From positions 26,001 through 90,000 of the forward strand of contig JAOPHQ010000890.1 in assembly GCA_030340625.1 (NCBI GenBank): a stretch of 64,000 nucleotides of DNA, given 5' to 3'. This DNA comes from Merluccius polli. Its lineage: Eukaryota > Chordata > Actinopteri > Gadiformes > Merlucciidae. Below, in pieces: positions 24,761 to 64,000 of the stretch. Within the stretch, counting starts at the first letter, position 1. Each line of letters begins with the position of its first letter. The notes beneath the pieces are model-generated. The model saw only the letters and a list, made by a program, of their open reading frames with translations. It made no database searches and had not been told where the DNA came from. Both the position numbers and the translations under genes were made by a program.

Positions 24761-25449
24761 ATAGCTCTACAAGGCTCCTTGTCTGTGAACTTCTCCTAAC
24801 TTTTGTGGACCCTTCTAGCGCCTCTCCCCCGTTCCTAGCCAGGATCTTCACCGTCGTCTTCGCAATCGTCCAGAGTGACCCGGGCCGTTTGATCAAAGGA
24901 GTGCGGTGTTCCCCAGCAAGCATCGCTTGTTGAGAACAAAGACCCTGTGCCTCCAGACCCACCTGCCCGCCCGGCTGACCCCCACAGCACCACCTCCAAG
25001 TCTGGATCACCAAGTCCAGCCAACCCCCCCCCCCCCCCACTGCACCACCAGAACCCGAAACCCAGCGCAGCAGAAACTTCAAACGCACCGCAAACCGGCA
25101 CACACACACACACACACACACATGCTCGACTTCATTACCCCACTTAAAAGAGTATAGGATTCATCTTTCCGGCGAGGCAGACGATTGTTTGAAGCAATGC
25201 AGTGAGTAGTGCAGAAGGAGAGTGATACGCGCATCGCCGAAGCCCCGGCCCTCCCACCCACCCCCGACTCATGCAGTAGCACAACAAGTTGATTGTGAGC
25301 AAACCACCAGGACACAATGTATTTTATGAAGAACATTCGGTTGCTCCAGACCTCTGACTCCCTTTCGGAAACGAACCGCTCATAACCATGGCCCAGTAGG
25401 TTTTTCTTTTATCTTTTATTATTAACATGGGGGCAGGCGATGGGCAGGA

Positions 25450-25562
25450 TATTAAAAGGGGGGATAGGTAATTGAGTCCCTGCCAAAAGGTTTTGGGTTC
25501 GTACCCCAATAACCACAGTTACCTGTAGGTATCCTAGAGCAAGATGCCCCTAACCCCTTTGC
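25450..25562 (+). mobile_element. tRNA-derived SINE, interrupted at its 3' end
   Basis: CCAAAAGGTTTTGGGTTCGT, then CAGTTACCTGTAGGTATCC and AGCAAGATGCCCCTAACCCC. It stops where the hAT-type element at 25563 begins, and the normal SINE 3' half is not seen after that element. Confidence 0.65.
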
Positions 25563-26172
25563 CATAGGCGTCGATTACGGGGGGGACGGGGGGGACATGT
25601 CCCCACCACTATTTATAATTTGAATTTTGTCCCCGCCACTTTTAAAAATGTGAAACCCAATTGCGACCGAAAAAATCCCCACATACTCAACCGCAGCCCG
25701 TTCTCATCCCAACTACAGCGTCCGCTCGCAGAGCAGAGTCTACAGCGTCCATTCACTCCAATAATAACCCGGTCACGGTGATAGATTACGCTAACCCTAA
25801 CCATAACCAGGGGTGCACATAACTGGTACGCAAGTACGCATGCGCGCCCATAATCAGCGATGCGTAATGCGTGTGCCACTACAGCGCTTTTGCGTAACTC
25901 ACCATCAGGTCATCAAAATAAAACTACACGTGTATCTTGTACTACTTCTGCGTTTCCCCACCTGCAAAAAAAGGCAAACGGAGCCGCAGCGCTGTGTGCT
26001 CTGTGCACCGCGCGCACACTGGAGAACTGCGCAAAATCAGCTGATCGCAACGTCCGTTACTGTGAGACATCCGTGCTCATCCGTACTGTGAGACATCCGT
26101 TACTCGCTCCGTGGCAGTGACGGACCCCCACCCCCCCCCCCCACCACTTCTAAAACCAAACTGACGCCACTG
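25563..26172. mobile_element. non-autonomous hAT-type element with perfect 8-bp target duplication
   Basis: Ends CATAGGCGTC and GACGCCACTG form imperfect terminal inverted repeats. The element is flanked on both sides by CCCTTTGC (25555-25562 and 26173-26180). It is 610 bp, carries no transposase frame, and has G/C-run subterminal regions. Confidence 0.85.
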
Positions 26173-26180
26173 CCCTTTGC

Positions 26181-28334
26181 ATCTAAAATGTAAATCGTTT
26201 GACATGTATCTAAAATTGATAATAGTTAATAATAATTAACGACTAATTAGTAACACAACACAAGGCTTTGTTTCAATTATAACTCCTCCAAGTATATACA
26301 GGCAACATCTATATTCCTGTGACATGGGATGAACTCGTCTAGGTAAAGTAGCCTTACTACAGCAACTGTAAGGATGATGTATTAACAATATGATCATTTA
26401 CAATAGCATCCAGAAGGAGTATGCTCCTCCTTTTTTTACTGTTGACCCATTAGCAATGCATTATTTCGCCCCAGTGAGTCAGTTTAACTGTTACGCAGAT
26501 ATCCCCGTCTCTCATCTGGTTTTCCAACAGCGGAAGCACAATAGAAATCAATGTTTGCTCTGTGACGAGTCATGCTTTTACCTTTTTAATGTATAATTAG
26601 ATTCGTTCAATGTGTTCACTTTTCCATGTATACTGTTTAATTAGAGGGAGCTTCGGGAGTGATTATGTCAGAAATGAGGAGTGGAGGGGAGGATTTTCCA
26701 TTATGGGTTCATCCAAGAATAATATTCGCTCAGCAAAATGATGCTACCACGATTAAACAAAATGTCCCCCACCCCCCCCACCCCCACTGCTGTGCCACCC
26801 TTCATATCAAACCCTGCAGGCCACATTAGTGCGAGCATGACTAATCTCACATCAAACCTGCTGGTGACATTAGTGCTAGTGTGACTAATCTCCGGTATAC
26901 AGAGTGGTAAACGCCAATATGGTCTTGTGCAAATGGAAATGCTTTGATTTGTCTTGTGGGTTTTTCGTAAGGTGTGTGTGTGTGTGGGGGGGGGGGGCTC
27001 AGGGCAACAACAATGTATCTTCATTATGTGTTTGTGGTTTCATGCAGACCTCCAGAGGGCATCCGGGGGGAGAATGTGGAGAATGTGCCAGTAGTAGGAC
27101 AAACCTGAGGGGAAGGTCTACCACCTCTTACTCCGGCAGAGAGAAAGAAAAGGTGTGGCGTCGAGGGCAGGGGTTCCCGAGCTCTTGGGTCGGGACCCCA
27201 CTTTGGGGTCACCTGATACGGCGACGGGGTCGGCGCATTGGGTTGAAGCGATGCGTGTGGAAGCAGAGGCACGCGAGACAACGCAAGAAGTTGGAGCCTC
27301 AGGAATTTTCAGTGGAGTCGCAACCCCCGAAAAGGTCAGGAACCACTGGGGCTACGCTATTTAATCAACCATCACTGGTAGGGGTGGGGTTAGGGGAAGA
27401 GTTAGGCCTACTTACCGTTCACATTACCTACTGCTGCCGCTGTCAATGCGCGGGGTTAGGGTTAGAATCACCAGAATGAAGGTAGGACACCTTGAAACCG
27501 CAAGCTGATGTCCTTATGTACCTCTGCACACTGTTGTAGCTTTACTTTAGGAGTTCAATACAGCAACAGTTAACATCGAAGCCATTGAAGGCCTTTACAG
27601 CTGTACCTTGTTAAAGTGGTTATTAGTCAAAGAAGTTCTTCATCAGCCTAATGCCAACATGTTCATGCGTGACGATGTGCCCCAGACAGTCTCTTCGGGG
27701 AGAATGGAAAAATGAGCGCCTATTGGATGTAACGATGCTCACACACACACGTTACGCAAGCGTGTTGTGCAAGTCACAACATTCCTTCATCAACATCCCA
27801 TGACTGCGGATTAGCATCAGCGTCTGCTGCCCTCTAAAGTCAGTCTGCCGCTCTCCAGTAACAACACAATATATAATTACATACAGCAGTTACTACAGGT
27901 CTGTCGACTTTAAGTCGATTACTTCTCACACTGTGGAAAGTACAAACACACAATGTGTGTGTTCTCGCCACTAGATGGCTGTGTTCACCAACAGTATTTG
28001 ATTTGAACCCGGGGAAGCAGAGAGGCGGTCTGCTGGTGACAGCATATTAAGGTAATTGATGATGTGCACATAAAGGATTATGTCCGGATATATTTCACCC
28101 CGGAGTTTGAAACCCAAGTGGGTGGAAGAAGGTGTGCAGTTTTATTGAGCAAATAAAAATAAACATTCAATCATGGTATTTTGATTTGTTTTTCAGACAC
28201 AAGCTTTTTGGCTTCTGAAAATATGAATTGAGAGGAATAACTAGAATGGCCAGCCACAAAATCGAGATACATGTTTCAGGCGTATAGAATATTGTGATTT
28301 TCATACCCTGAGATAATTACAGCTGAATAACACA
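26181..28334. other. intergenic DNA, no gene recognised
   Basis: Contains the hAT-like element at 27168-27348 and otherwise unique AT-rich DNA. Confidence 0.45.
27168..27348. mobile_element. short hAT-like element
   Basis: Left end CAGGGGTTCCCGAGCTC, right end GGAACCACTG, with GTCGGGACCCC near the left end and GAGTCGCAACCCCCG near the right. Same end type as the 22055-22422 element. No clear target duplication. Confidence 0.55.
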
Positions 28335-28340
28335 TTTATT
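28335..28340 (-). terminator. fbln2: candidate polyadenylation signal of fbln2
   Basis: The first AATAAA on the minus strand after the stop codon, about 800 bases downstream. A second AATAAA lies at 28141-28146. No transcript evidence; 3' UTR length is inferred. Confidence 0.3.
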
Positions 28341-29142
28341 TTTTTCCAGTACTCAGGAAAAAAGGTACAAACACTTTGAGATGATGCAGGACCCAACACA
28401 AAGCTCTTAGTGCCAGAAGTGACCAAACGCTTGATGTTAATCTAGTCTGTGAAACAATATTTACATCGACAAAATAAGCCTATTATAAAGATACGCGAAA
28501 CGAACACAGTAATGACAACAAAAGTGATTAAAAAAAGTGCCCCAATTATTTTCTTTCTGTTTTTTTTTTTACCCTTCCAGATTTTGTAAGTGATTCTTAA
28601 CTGTATCGTTTCAATGGGAGTCAAAGATTGAGAGATTAGCAAAATTCTTACAGTGGTAGGAACTTCAACTGAACTACAATTATACAAGAACATGTAGGCC
28701 TGTGTATGTTATAGACGAATCAAATAAAGCAGTAGAACAATACAATCATTAATATTCAATAAAATCATTAAATAATAGTAATTGTAACTTTTGGTAAAGT
28801 TTTCGTTAAATAACTAGCTACAATACAACCGCTGGCTGGCTGTTGATATATGTGGTTCATAGCATGCCAAAGTGTACGTGAAAAGTGTGGCAAAGCCTTG
28901 AAAATACAAACAGTAAAAAAACACAAGAAGTTCATTGGTGATATGGATTTGATGTAAACGATCGGACATTTACGCGTTTACTAAGGCGAGGAGGAGTGAA
29001 CTTTTTGCAAACTTGCCGCGAAACATGGCAGTTTGGAACCACTGCCATTCAGTCCTGTCTGTCCATCAGTCTGTCCATCTATCTAGTCTGTCCCCCATCC
29101 CCCCCCCCCTGGACAAAGAGGGTCCTCTGTGCTCACAGAGTG

Positions 29143-58323
<29,181 letters not shown>

Positions 58324-58423
58324 CTAGCAGACACAGCACTATTAATATACACACCGGCTGGGGGAACAGGGATAGCAGCCAGACACAGACCCATATGGTA
58401 GACAAGAGCTGGGCCCTCAACAT
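58324..58423 (-). CDS. fbln2: possible alternative start and signal peptide joined to exon 1
   Basis: A true ATG at 58423-58421, with A at -3 and an in-frame TAA five codons upstream, opens a frame reading MLRAQLLSTIWVCVWLL and then a second hydrophobic run, CILIVLCLLA, directly into the exon 1 module. This looks like a secretory leader and would give a fibulin-1-like protein without the N-terminal domain. Against it, a usable AG sits at the exon 1 boundary, and the hydrophobic frame could be chance. Confidence 0.35.
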
Positions 58424-58564
58424 AATGCTGTCTCCTTATGATGGTGTTGAGGCGATGAGACGAGAGGCCTTGACGGAGGCCTCCTAGTGTCGTTATGCCT
58501 GGGAGCTCCTCTAGACAGAAGACAGCTGGATCTGTTGTGTTAGTTTGACCTATTTTAACACTTT

Positions 58565-58740
58565 AGTTATTTAGTAGATGCTTTTATCTAAAGCAACTTA
58601 CATTGAATTCAGGTACATGTCATTAAGCAGCAGGTAGGGATTAGAAATCTTTCTCTAGGATGCCTAGAGAAAGGTAGACAGGTAGAGTGTGGACATTGGG
58701 GATCGAACCCAGAACCTTTTGGCTGCCAACTGAACACCTC
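58565..58740 (-). mobile_element. tRNA-derived SINE
   Basis: On the minus strand: CAGCCAAAAGGTTCTGGGTT, B box GGGTTCGATCCCC, CTACCTGCTGCTTAATGACA and tail GTTGCTTTAGATAAAAGCAT. Confidence 0.8.
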
Positions 58741-58784
58741 TAGATTGTTAGATTCCTCTTGCCATATACATAGACGGGGTTTAA

Positions 58785-58945
58785 GGGTCAGGTGTGCTAG
58801 GGTGTTCAACTCTCGGCCTGAAATGTTCCCGGGTTCGATCCTAAACGCAACGCCAACCTCCTGCTCCTTGATGACGTACCTGAGTTCACTGCAGGTTGCT
58901 TTTGGATAAGTTGCTTTGCTAAGTGACTGAATAGTGAACAGCAAG
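58785..58945 (+). mobile_element. tRNA-derived SINE, opposite orientation to its neighbour
   Basis: GTGTGCTAGGGTGTTCAACT, CCCGGGTTCGATCCTAA (B box), CCTCCTGCTCCTTGATGACG and tail CAGGTTGCTTTTGGATAAG. Only about 45 bp separate it from the minus-strand copy. Confidence 0.78.
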
Positions 58946-59639
58946 ATGGCACAGGTCATAACAACGTCACTCAGGGATGAAGCAGAACAATGTTTACCTA
59001 TTTACTTCCCAGACAGGAGGTAAATAACGTCCAATCAAATGGATGTAAAACACAATGACAGTGTTTAAAAGGCCACTAATATACCTGCTGGGTCGTGATA
59101 TGGAGTCTGACACCAGATAGCTGTCTGAATAGAGCAGGAACTTAATTGGCTGTCATTTGAAAAGCTCTTGTCTCTAACGTTAAATCCAATCTGTGAAGAA
59201 CGACCACCCAAAACACACATCCAGTAATTGCTTGTATTTAAATCATCTCCATTTGTCGTCGCCTTTGCTAAGAGCAGAAAACACACACACACACACACAC
59301 AGACACACACATTTATTTCTATGTAATCAACTGAGTAGCGACGTGGGCGACCAGGAAACTCATAAAATACATCATTAAATGAATACATTTGGTATTTCCA
59401 GAAACCTCTGTATCTCTTGTCATTTCCACGAGGCAAATGGCAGATACATTCAATCAGGCGTCTCCATTCCAAAGTCGGGGCTTGTCAACGTGAGTTTCCC
59501 TCGCTTCGGACCCCCCGTGGGTAAAAAGCGACTCCCACTCAAGTGTCTTCTGTTTCTTCACATGTGGTGGTTAGTTTGGTGGCTGACAGTGTTTAATAAC
59601 ATGAGACAGCTTAGACATCTGTTTGGACAGGAACAAAAT

Positions 59640-59800
59640 GAGGGTGTTTGACTCCCAGCTGAAAAGGTTCTTGGTTCGATCACCCATGTTTTGCAGCCTA
59701 ACCTGTAGGAATCCTAGTGCAAGATGCCCAAACCCCTACCTGCTCCTTATTCACTCTAGGTTGCTTGGGATAAAAGTGTCTGCTAAATGGCTAAATTGAT
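59640..59800 (+). mobile_element. tRNA-derived SINE
   Basis: GACTCCCAGCTGAAAAGGTT, TTGGTTCGATCACCC (B box), AACCCCTACCTGCTCCTTAT and the tail TGGGATAAAAGTGTCTGCTA. Confidence 0.82.
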
Positions 59801-61264
59801 AAATAAATACAGCATTTTCAGTCCATTATAAAGACACTAAAAAACAGTGCAGTGATACAACAATGTACACTTTAGTACTTTGAAACTTAAACTTTCAAAC
59901 CTCTACCCGTGTAACTTTTCTACTGTAGCCAGCACTTTTGTTCAAAATGTACTTTTAAGTTTCCTAAGAAATAACACCTATCCACCCACGACTCAATCAA
60001 CCCAGGGATTTTTCTCATCCTGAAATCAATTTGGTCCACAGAGGGAACAAGAGCAAAGAAAATCGAATTAAAAAAAATAAAATAATGATGGCAACAGAGG
60101 AAAAAATGACATAGTGCAGGTTTAAGGCTTAGTGCCTCAGATTGAAAACAAAAATATATGACTTTTTAAATGAACATTGCTGGGATATTAATGCTGAACA
60201 CAGCTCACTGCCTCGCTATCCGAAGGAATGTAATCACACCTTTACACCTACGTGAGGGTGTACACCCGCACCCTAAACTATGCTGATCATATACAGTGGT
60301 GGGTTGAGAAGTGTTGCCTCTGGCTGCCTTTGAAGCGCCGGCTCCATTTTAGTGTTTGCTTTTGCTGTGTTGGGTTTGATCGCTGTCCTGGTTTCCCTAA
60401 TGCTCAGTAAACAGCCATTTAATGGCTGTCTGAAGCATATTGTGAATAAGTGTTGTATTCAGAAAACAAAGGGATGGGGGGGGGGGGGGGTGAAACAAAC
60501 ACTTGAAAGTGACACCAACTCATTATGTCCACCCCTCTCCAAATGTGTTGAGTGTATAATACCTCAGTAAAATTGTCATTCTATAATGCTTCAATGCAGT
60601 TTGGGAAGTGAAATATTTTAGTGAGTGAGATCTGTGACAAGGTTTCTTTCTGTCGCTTGTTTCCCTGAAGTTCATCACAAGACAAGACCGTCTCCTACAT
60701 CGCTCCTCAACACTGTTCACCGTTCCTCAGCGGATGCCTTGCCCAGAGGACTGGGGCACATGTGGCACGCGGACGACGAAGGGATCCCGTAAAGGGATCA
60801 TACACAATGTCGACGAAGAAGAAAATAAGTTGTTCTTTAATCCTCTGCCAACACAACAAGAAAAACAATCCATTGTCCGGCGCCATTCTGACTCTCTGCT
60901 GGGTTGACTCCCCGACATAACCAACGGGAATGGGAAAAATTGGATGTACTGTAACCCCCCCCCACACACACACACACACACCACCAGCCCTCTCTCCCGC
61001 TGTCTCTCTGCTATGTGAAATATGTTCCCGGGAGCTCCTGCCAAAGGACAAACACGAGGTTCAACCACAGCAGTCCGACTCAGACTGGCAATCAGCCCAC
61101 TAATTACCTCAGAAACAATGAGAGCCAAGGGAGGCCCTGGCTTCCACCGCTGCAGACTGAACCATCCAGCCAGACGGCTATCACTCACTCAGAGAGAGAG
61201 AGGGAGAGAGCTGGCCAGGCCTGATGGGGGAGCTCTATGGGGGGAGTCTGGAGCATCCACACTC
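59801..61264. other. upstream or intronic DNA, no gene recognised
   Basis: Unique sequence with a G run (60476-60490) and a short CA run (60961-60981). No Cys-rich fibulin-2 N-terminal exon seen on the minus strand. Confidence 0.5.
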
Positions 61265-61538
61265 ACACTGAGCCGTCTGTCTGTCTGTCTGGAGGTATAC
61301 CTGTCTGTCTGTTTGGAAGTACGTCTGTCTCTGTCTGTCTGGAGGTACACCTGTCTGTCTGTCTGTCTGTCTGTCTCTGTCTGTTTACCTGTCTGGAGGT
61401 ATACCTGTCTTGTCTGTCTGTTTGGAAGTACATCTGTCTGTCTCTCTCTGTCTGTCTGGAGGTACATCTGTCTGTCTGTCTGGAAGTACACCTCTCTATC
61501 TGTCTGTCTCTGTCTGTTTGCCTGTCTGGAGGTACACC

Positions 61539-61577
<39 letters not shown>

Positions 61578-61651
61578 TCTATCTGCCTATCTGGAGGGCA
61601 ACTTTTTTGTCTGTCTGTCTATTTGTTTGTCTGCCTGTCTGGAGATACACC

Positions 61652-61684
<33 letters not shown>

Positions 61685-61936
61685 GCCTGCCTGGAGGTAC
61701 ACCTGTCTGTTTGTCTCTCTGTCTGTCTATCTGTCTGTTTGTCTGTCTGGAGGTACACCTGTCTGTCTGTCTGTCTGGAGGTCCACCTATCTATCTGTCT
61801 GTCTGTCTGGAGGTCCACCTATCTATCTGTCTGTCTGTCTGGAGGTCCACCTATCTATCTGTCTGTCTGTCTGCCTGTCCGGAGGTACAAAGACATAGAT
61901 AGCCTGACAGCGCACCGATACACAGACAGAGACACC

Positions 61937-61969
<33 letters not shown>

Positions 61970-61990
61970 GCCTGCCTGTCTGTCTGTCTA
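61265..61990. repeat. (CTGT)n with interspersed TCTGGAGGTACACCTG units
   Basis: CTGT runs are broken many times by TGGAGGTACACCT or TGGAGGTCCACCT, forming a higher-order array. Frames of the SVCLSVCL / QTDRQTDR type are artefacts. Confidence 0.92.
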
Positions 61991-62294
61991 GTCCCAGACA
62001 TGTCTTGGTGCACATCTGCCCAGCCAACAGCAGCCAGACCTCCCGTCTCTGTGTTGCGCTGTGAATGATGACCAGCACTCAGTCAATCTGTAAGTAATGT
62101 GCAAAAGGAAAGCGCCAGAACGAGACCAAACAAGCGCGGCCTCCACACTTCTATGGGAACCACTTCCCCTCTGTGTCCTGAGTAAACTTTCACAGGCGAC
62201 CAACATGACGGATGACATCTTTCCTACCCTTGATTGCTGTTTATTTTAGCGGGTAGGTTTAGCGATTGTTTTGGAGTAGTTGTTGTTTTAGTTT

Positions 62295-62385
62295 GTGTGC
62301 TCGCGTGAAAGGTCATGTTTGCGCCGCTTCGCCGAGGGTCGCGGAGTCGCTGCCGCCGCCGCCGCCGTCGCCATCATCGTGTACA
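62295..62385. other. CpG-rich patch with (GCC)n
   Basis: Many CpG dinucleotides and about six GCC triplets at 62352-62372 in otherwise AT-richer DNA. Could be a small unmethylated regulatory patch; no promoter motif identified. Confidence 0.3.
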
Positions 62386-63298
62386 CAATTTTCCATGTAA
62401 CAGCCAATCCTCCCGCTCCTGCTATTGAAACATCCCCCATATGAGCATCAGATAAGAGAAGATGGTACTTTATTTCAGAGTGTGTAAAGCTCAGAACAAT
62501 GTCAGGAAGCGGTCTGTCGAACGTCCTCCGGGGCTTCTGTAGATCTGAAGCCGTTTGGCGTCGGACCACCGCTAATGTGATCCCAGAAAAGATACACAGC
62601 ACTTAGCGAGCGAGAGAGAGAGAGAGAGAGAGAGCGGAGACCGGCAGAACAGTAAAGTGGGAAATGTACATAAACTGCACGTTGTATGTTTTGGCATGAA
62701 TACAATAGCGTTGTATCGAAGCAACGAGCACCAAGGTTACAGATTTACAATGTATGAATAACTATTCTGTATTACTTCAACAGACACAGTATTGTACGGA
62801 AGCTACAGCAGCTTGTAGTACAAGTCTGCTCTGCGAGTTCTCCGCTCCTTATAATATATCGAGAGAATACTAAAAACATCAGTCACGCATATGAGGAGAG
62901 CAAAGGTCACATAGGCTGCCAAGATCCCATCCGATTGTATTTCCATCAGCGTAATATATTGTTCTGGCTACTATTCCGAGTGTAAAACAATACTTTGGCT
63001 TTTTTCACCCCCCTTCAATAGGATTCACCCAAAGCGGGGTGACAGCTGCTAGGTTCTTCAGTACATTAGGGCGCTATCTCCATCTAATCCCACTCCAATC
63101 CCCAGGGGTCTCATCAGTAAAACAAATATAGAGCGAAGTGTCAAACAGATAACAGACCTGAAGGGATTGTCCTTGAATTCCCCCGATGCACGCTGTCCCC
63201 GCTCCTGTGATGTGTGGCTGGGTTTTTTTTTAGATAACCAAAGAGGCATTACTGTGACGTTTACCGCTTTTCAGACTGTTTCTCATTCCACAGCACTG

Positions 63299-63522
63299 AG
63301 GCATGCTGGGAAATCACTTTCTGTATTTCCTTCACATTTTCTTCCTGAGAAAATGACGGTGTCACGCCTTGTTCTCGCCTCGAGTTTTGCTGGAGCAGCG
63401 CGTTCTTAGGACCAGTCATAGTAACACTAATCAGTGGTGATTAGTGTTACTATGACGACCAATCACGGGCTGAATTGTCAGCACACAGAGAGCGAACAGG
63501 AAGTGATTTCCCAGCATGCCTC
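63299..63522. mobile_element. foldback / MITE-like element
   Basis: Outer arms AGGCATGCTGGGAAATCACT (63299 onward) and AGTGATTTCCCAGCATGCCT (ending 63522) are exact complements. An inner perfect 18-bp hairpin (63416-63433 with 63438-63455, loop GTGG) lies between them. Non-coding, no clear target duplication. Confidence 0.7.
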
Positions 63523-64000
63523 TAAACATTGTTTAATAGGTGAACAATATGATGATTTTGGAGTGATTTAACTGTCTATTGTGTATATATATCTTGTCTG
63601 ATGGACTGTGAGATAATGTGTAAAATTGACTTTTAAAGGGTAGCGTTTTTTCCTGTCTCTTCAACTCTATCATACGAAATGTAGTCTGGCTTACCGGATG
63701 AAGGTTGTTGGTATCAGCCCCCTGTCATCTGCGTGTTACCGTTTTCAAAGTCCATCTCGCTACGTGAAACAACGACAACCTCCGAGCTAGCAACCTACAC
63801 ACTGAAAATGGCATGTTTTGACTAAGATCGCCAGGGCTCGCCTCCCTACGTGCAAATGTTTCACCAAAACAAGTCCCCCCCCCCTGACACTATTTTGCAA
63901 GGGCGCCGTCGCTGCATCCTGGGAATAGCGCCGCCCAAGACGATTGTGATTGGTTAAAGAAATACACAAAAGACGGAGCGTTTCTTTCCCCTACGCCAGA

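Noticed and set aside
1..29000. Search for wnt7a exons, expected near FBLN2 by mammalian synteny
   Set aside because: No Wnt cysteine-pattern exons (for example CKCHGVSGSC) were recognised on either strand; the neighbour may lie beyond the window.
61022..62068. 348-residue frame rich in SVCLSVCL
   Set aside because: Translation of the (CTGT)n higher-order array; no domain.

Overview
The window is vertebrate nuclear DNA, most likely from a ray-finned (teleost) fish. It has widely spaced exons with GT-AG introns, dense (CA)n/(GA)n microsatellites, a teleost-style tRNA-derived SINE present in about a dozen copies, and short non-autonomous hAT-type elements. No bacterial, viral, CRISPR or operon-like features were found. 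Most long open frames are translations of simple repeats.

The one confidently recognised gene is fbln2 (fibulin-2), on the minus strand. Fifteen coding exons run from 58323 down to the stop codon at 29143. Spliced in silico they keep frame at every junction and give about 769 residues: three anaphylatoxin-like modules (exons 1-3), an isolated EGF module (exon 4), a Thr-rich linker (exon 5), nine more EGF modules (exons 6-14) and the C-terminal fibulin domain III (end of exon 14 and exon 15). The EGF followed by a linker and then an EGF array, together with domain III motifs, points to fibulin-2 rather than fibulin-1. The large Cys-rich N-terminal domain of mammalian fibulin-2 is not in the 5.6 kb upstream of exon 1. 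Either those exons lie beyond 64000, or an ATG at 58423, which would give a signal-peptide-like leader fused to the first anaphylatoxin module, is a real alternative start.

Layout: 1-28.3 kb is downstream intergenic DNA with no recognisable gene, holding microsatellites, SINEs, inverted-repeat elements and two strong hairpins near 18.1-18.3 kb. 28.3-29.1 kb is the probable 3' UTR. 29.1-58.3 kb is fbln2. 58.4-64 kb is upstream DNA or an upstream intron, with paired SINEs, a (CTGT)n block and a foldback element.

The most interesting structures are in the introns. (TG)n tracts, in transcript orientation, sit next to many 3' splice sites. Intron 10 has complementary triplet-repeat arms at its two ends. 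Intron 14 carries a 34-bp minisatellite that grew from inside a SINE. A 14-bp minisatellite of about 1.5 kb lies in intron 6, and a 33-bp minisatellite abuts the exon 13 donor. Two hAT-type elements have perfect 8-bp target-site duplications. I saw no evidence of a wholly new biological system.
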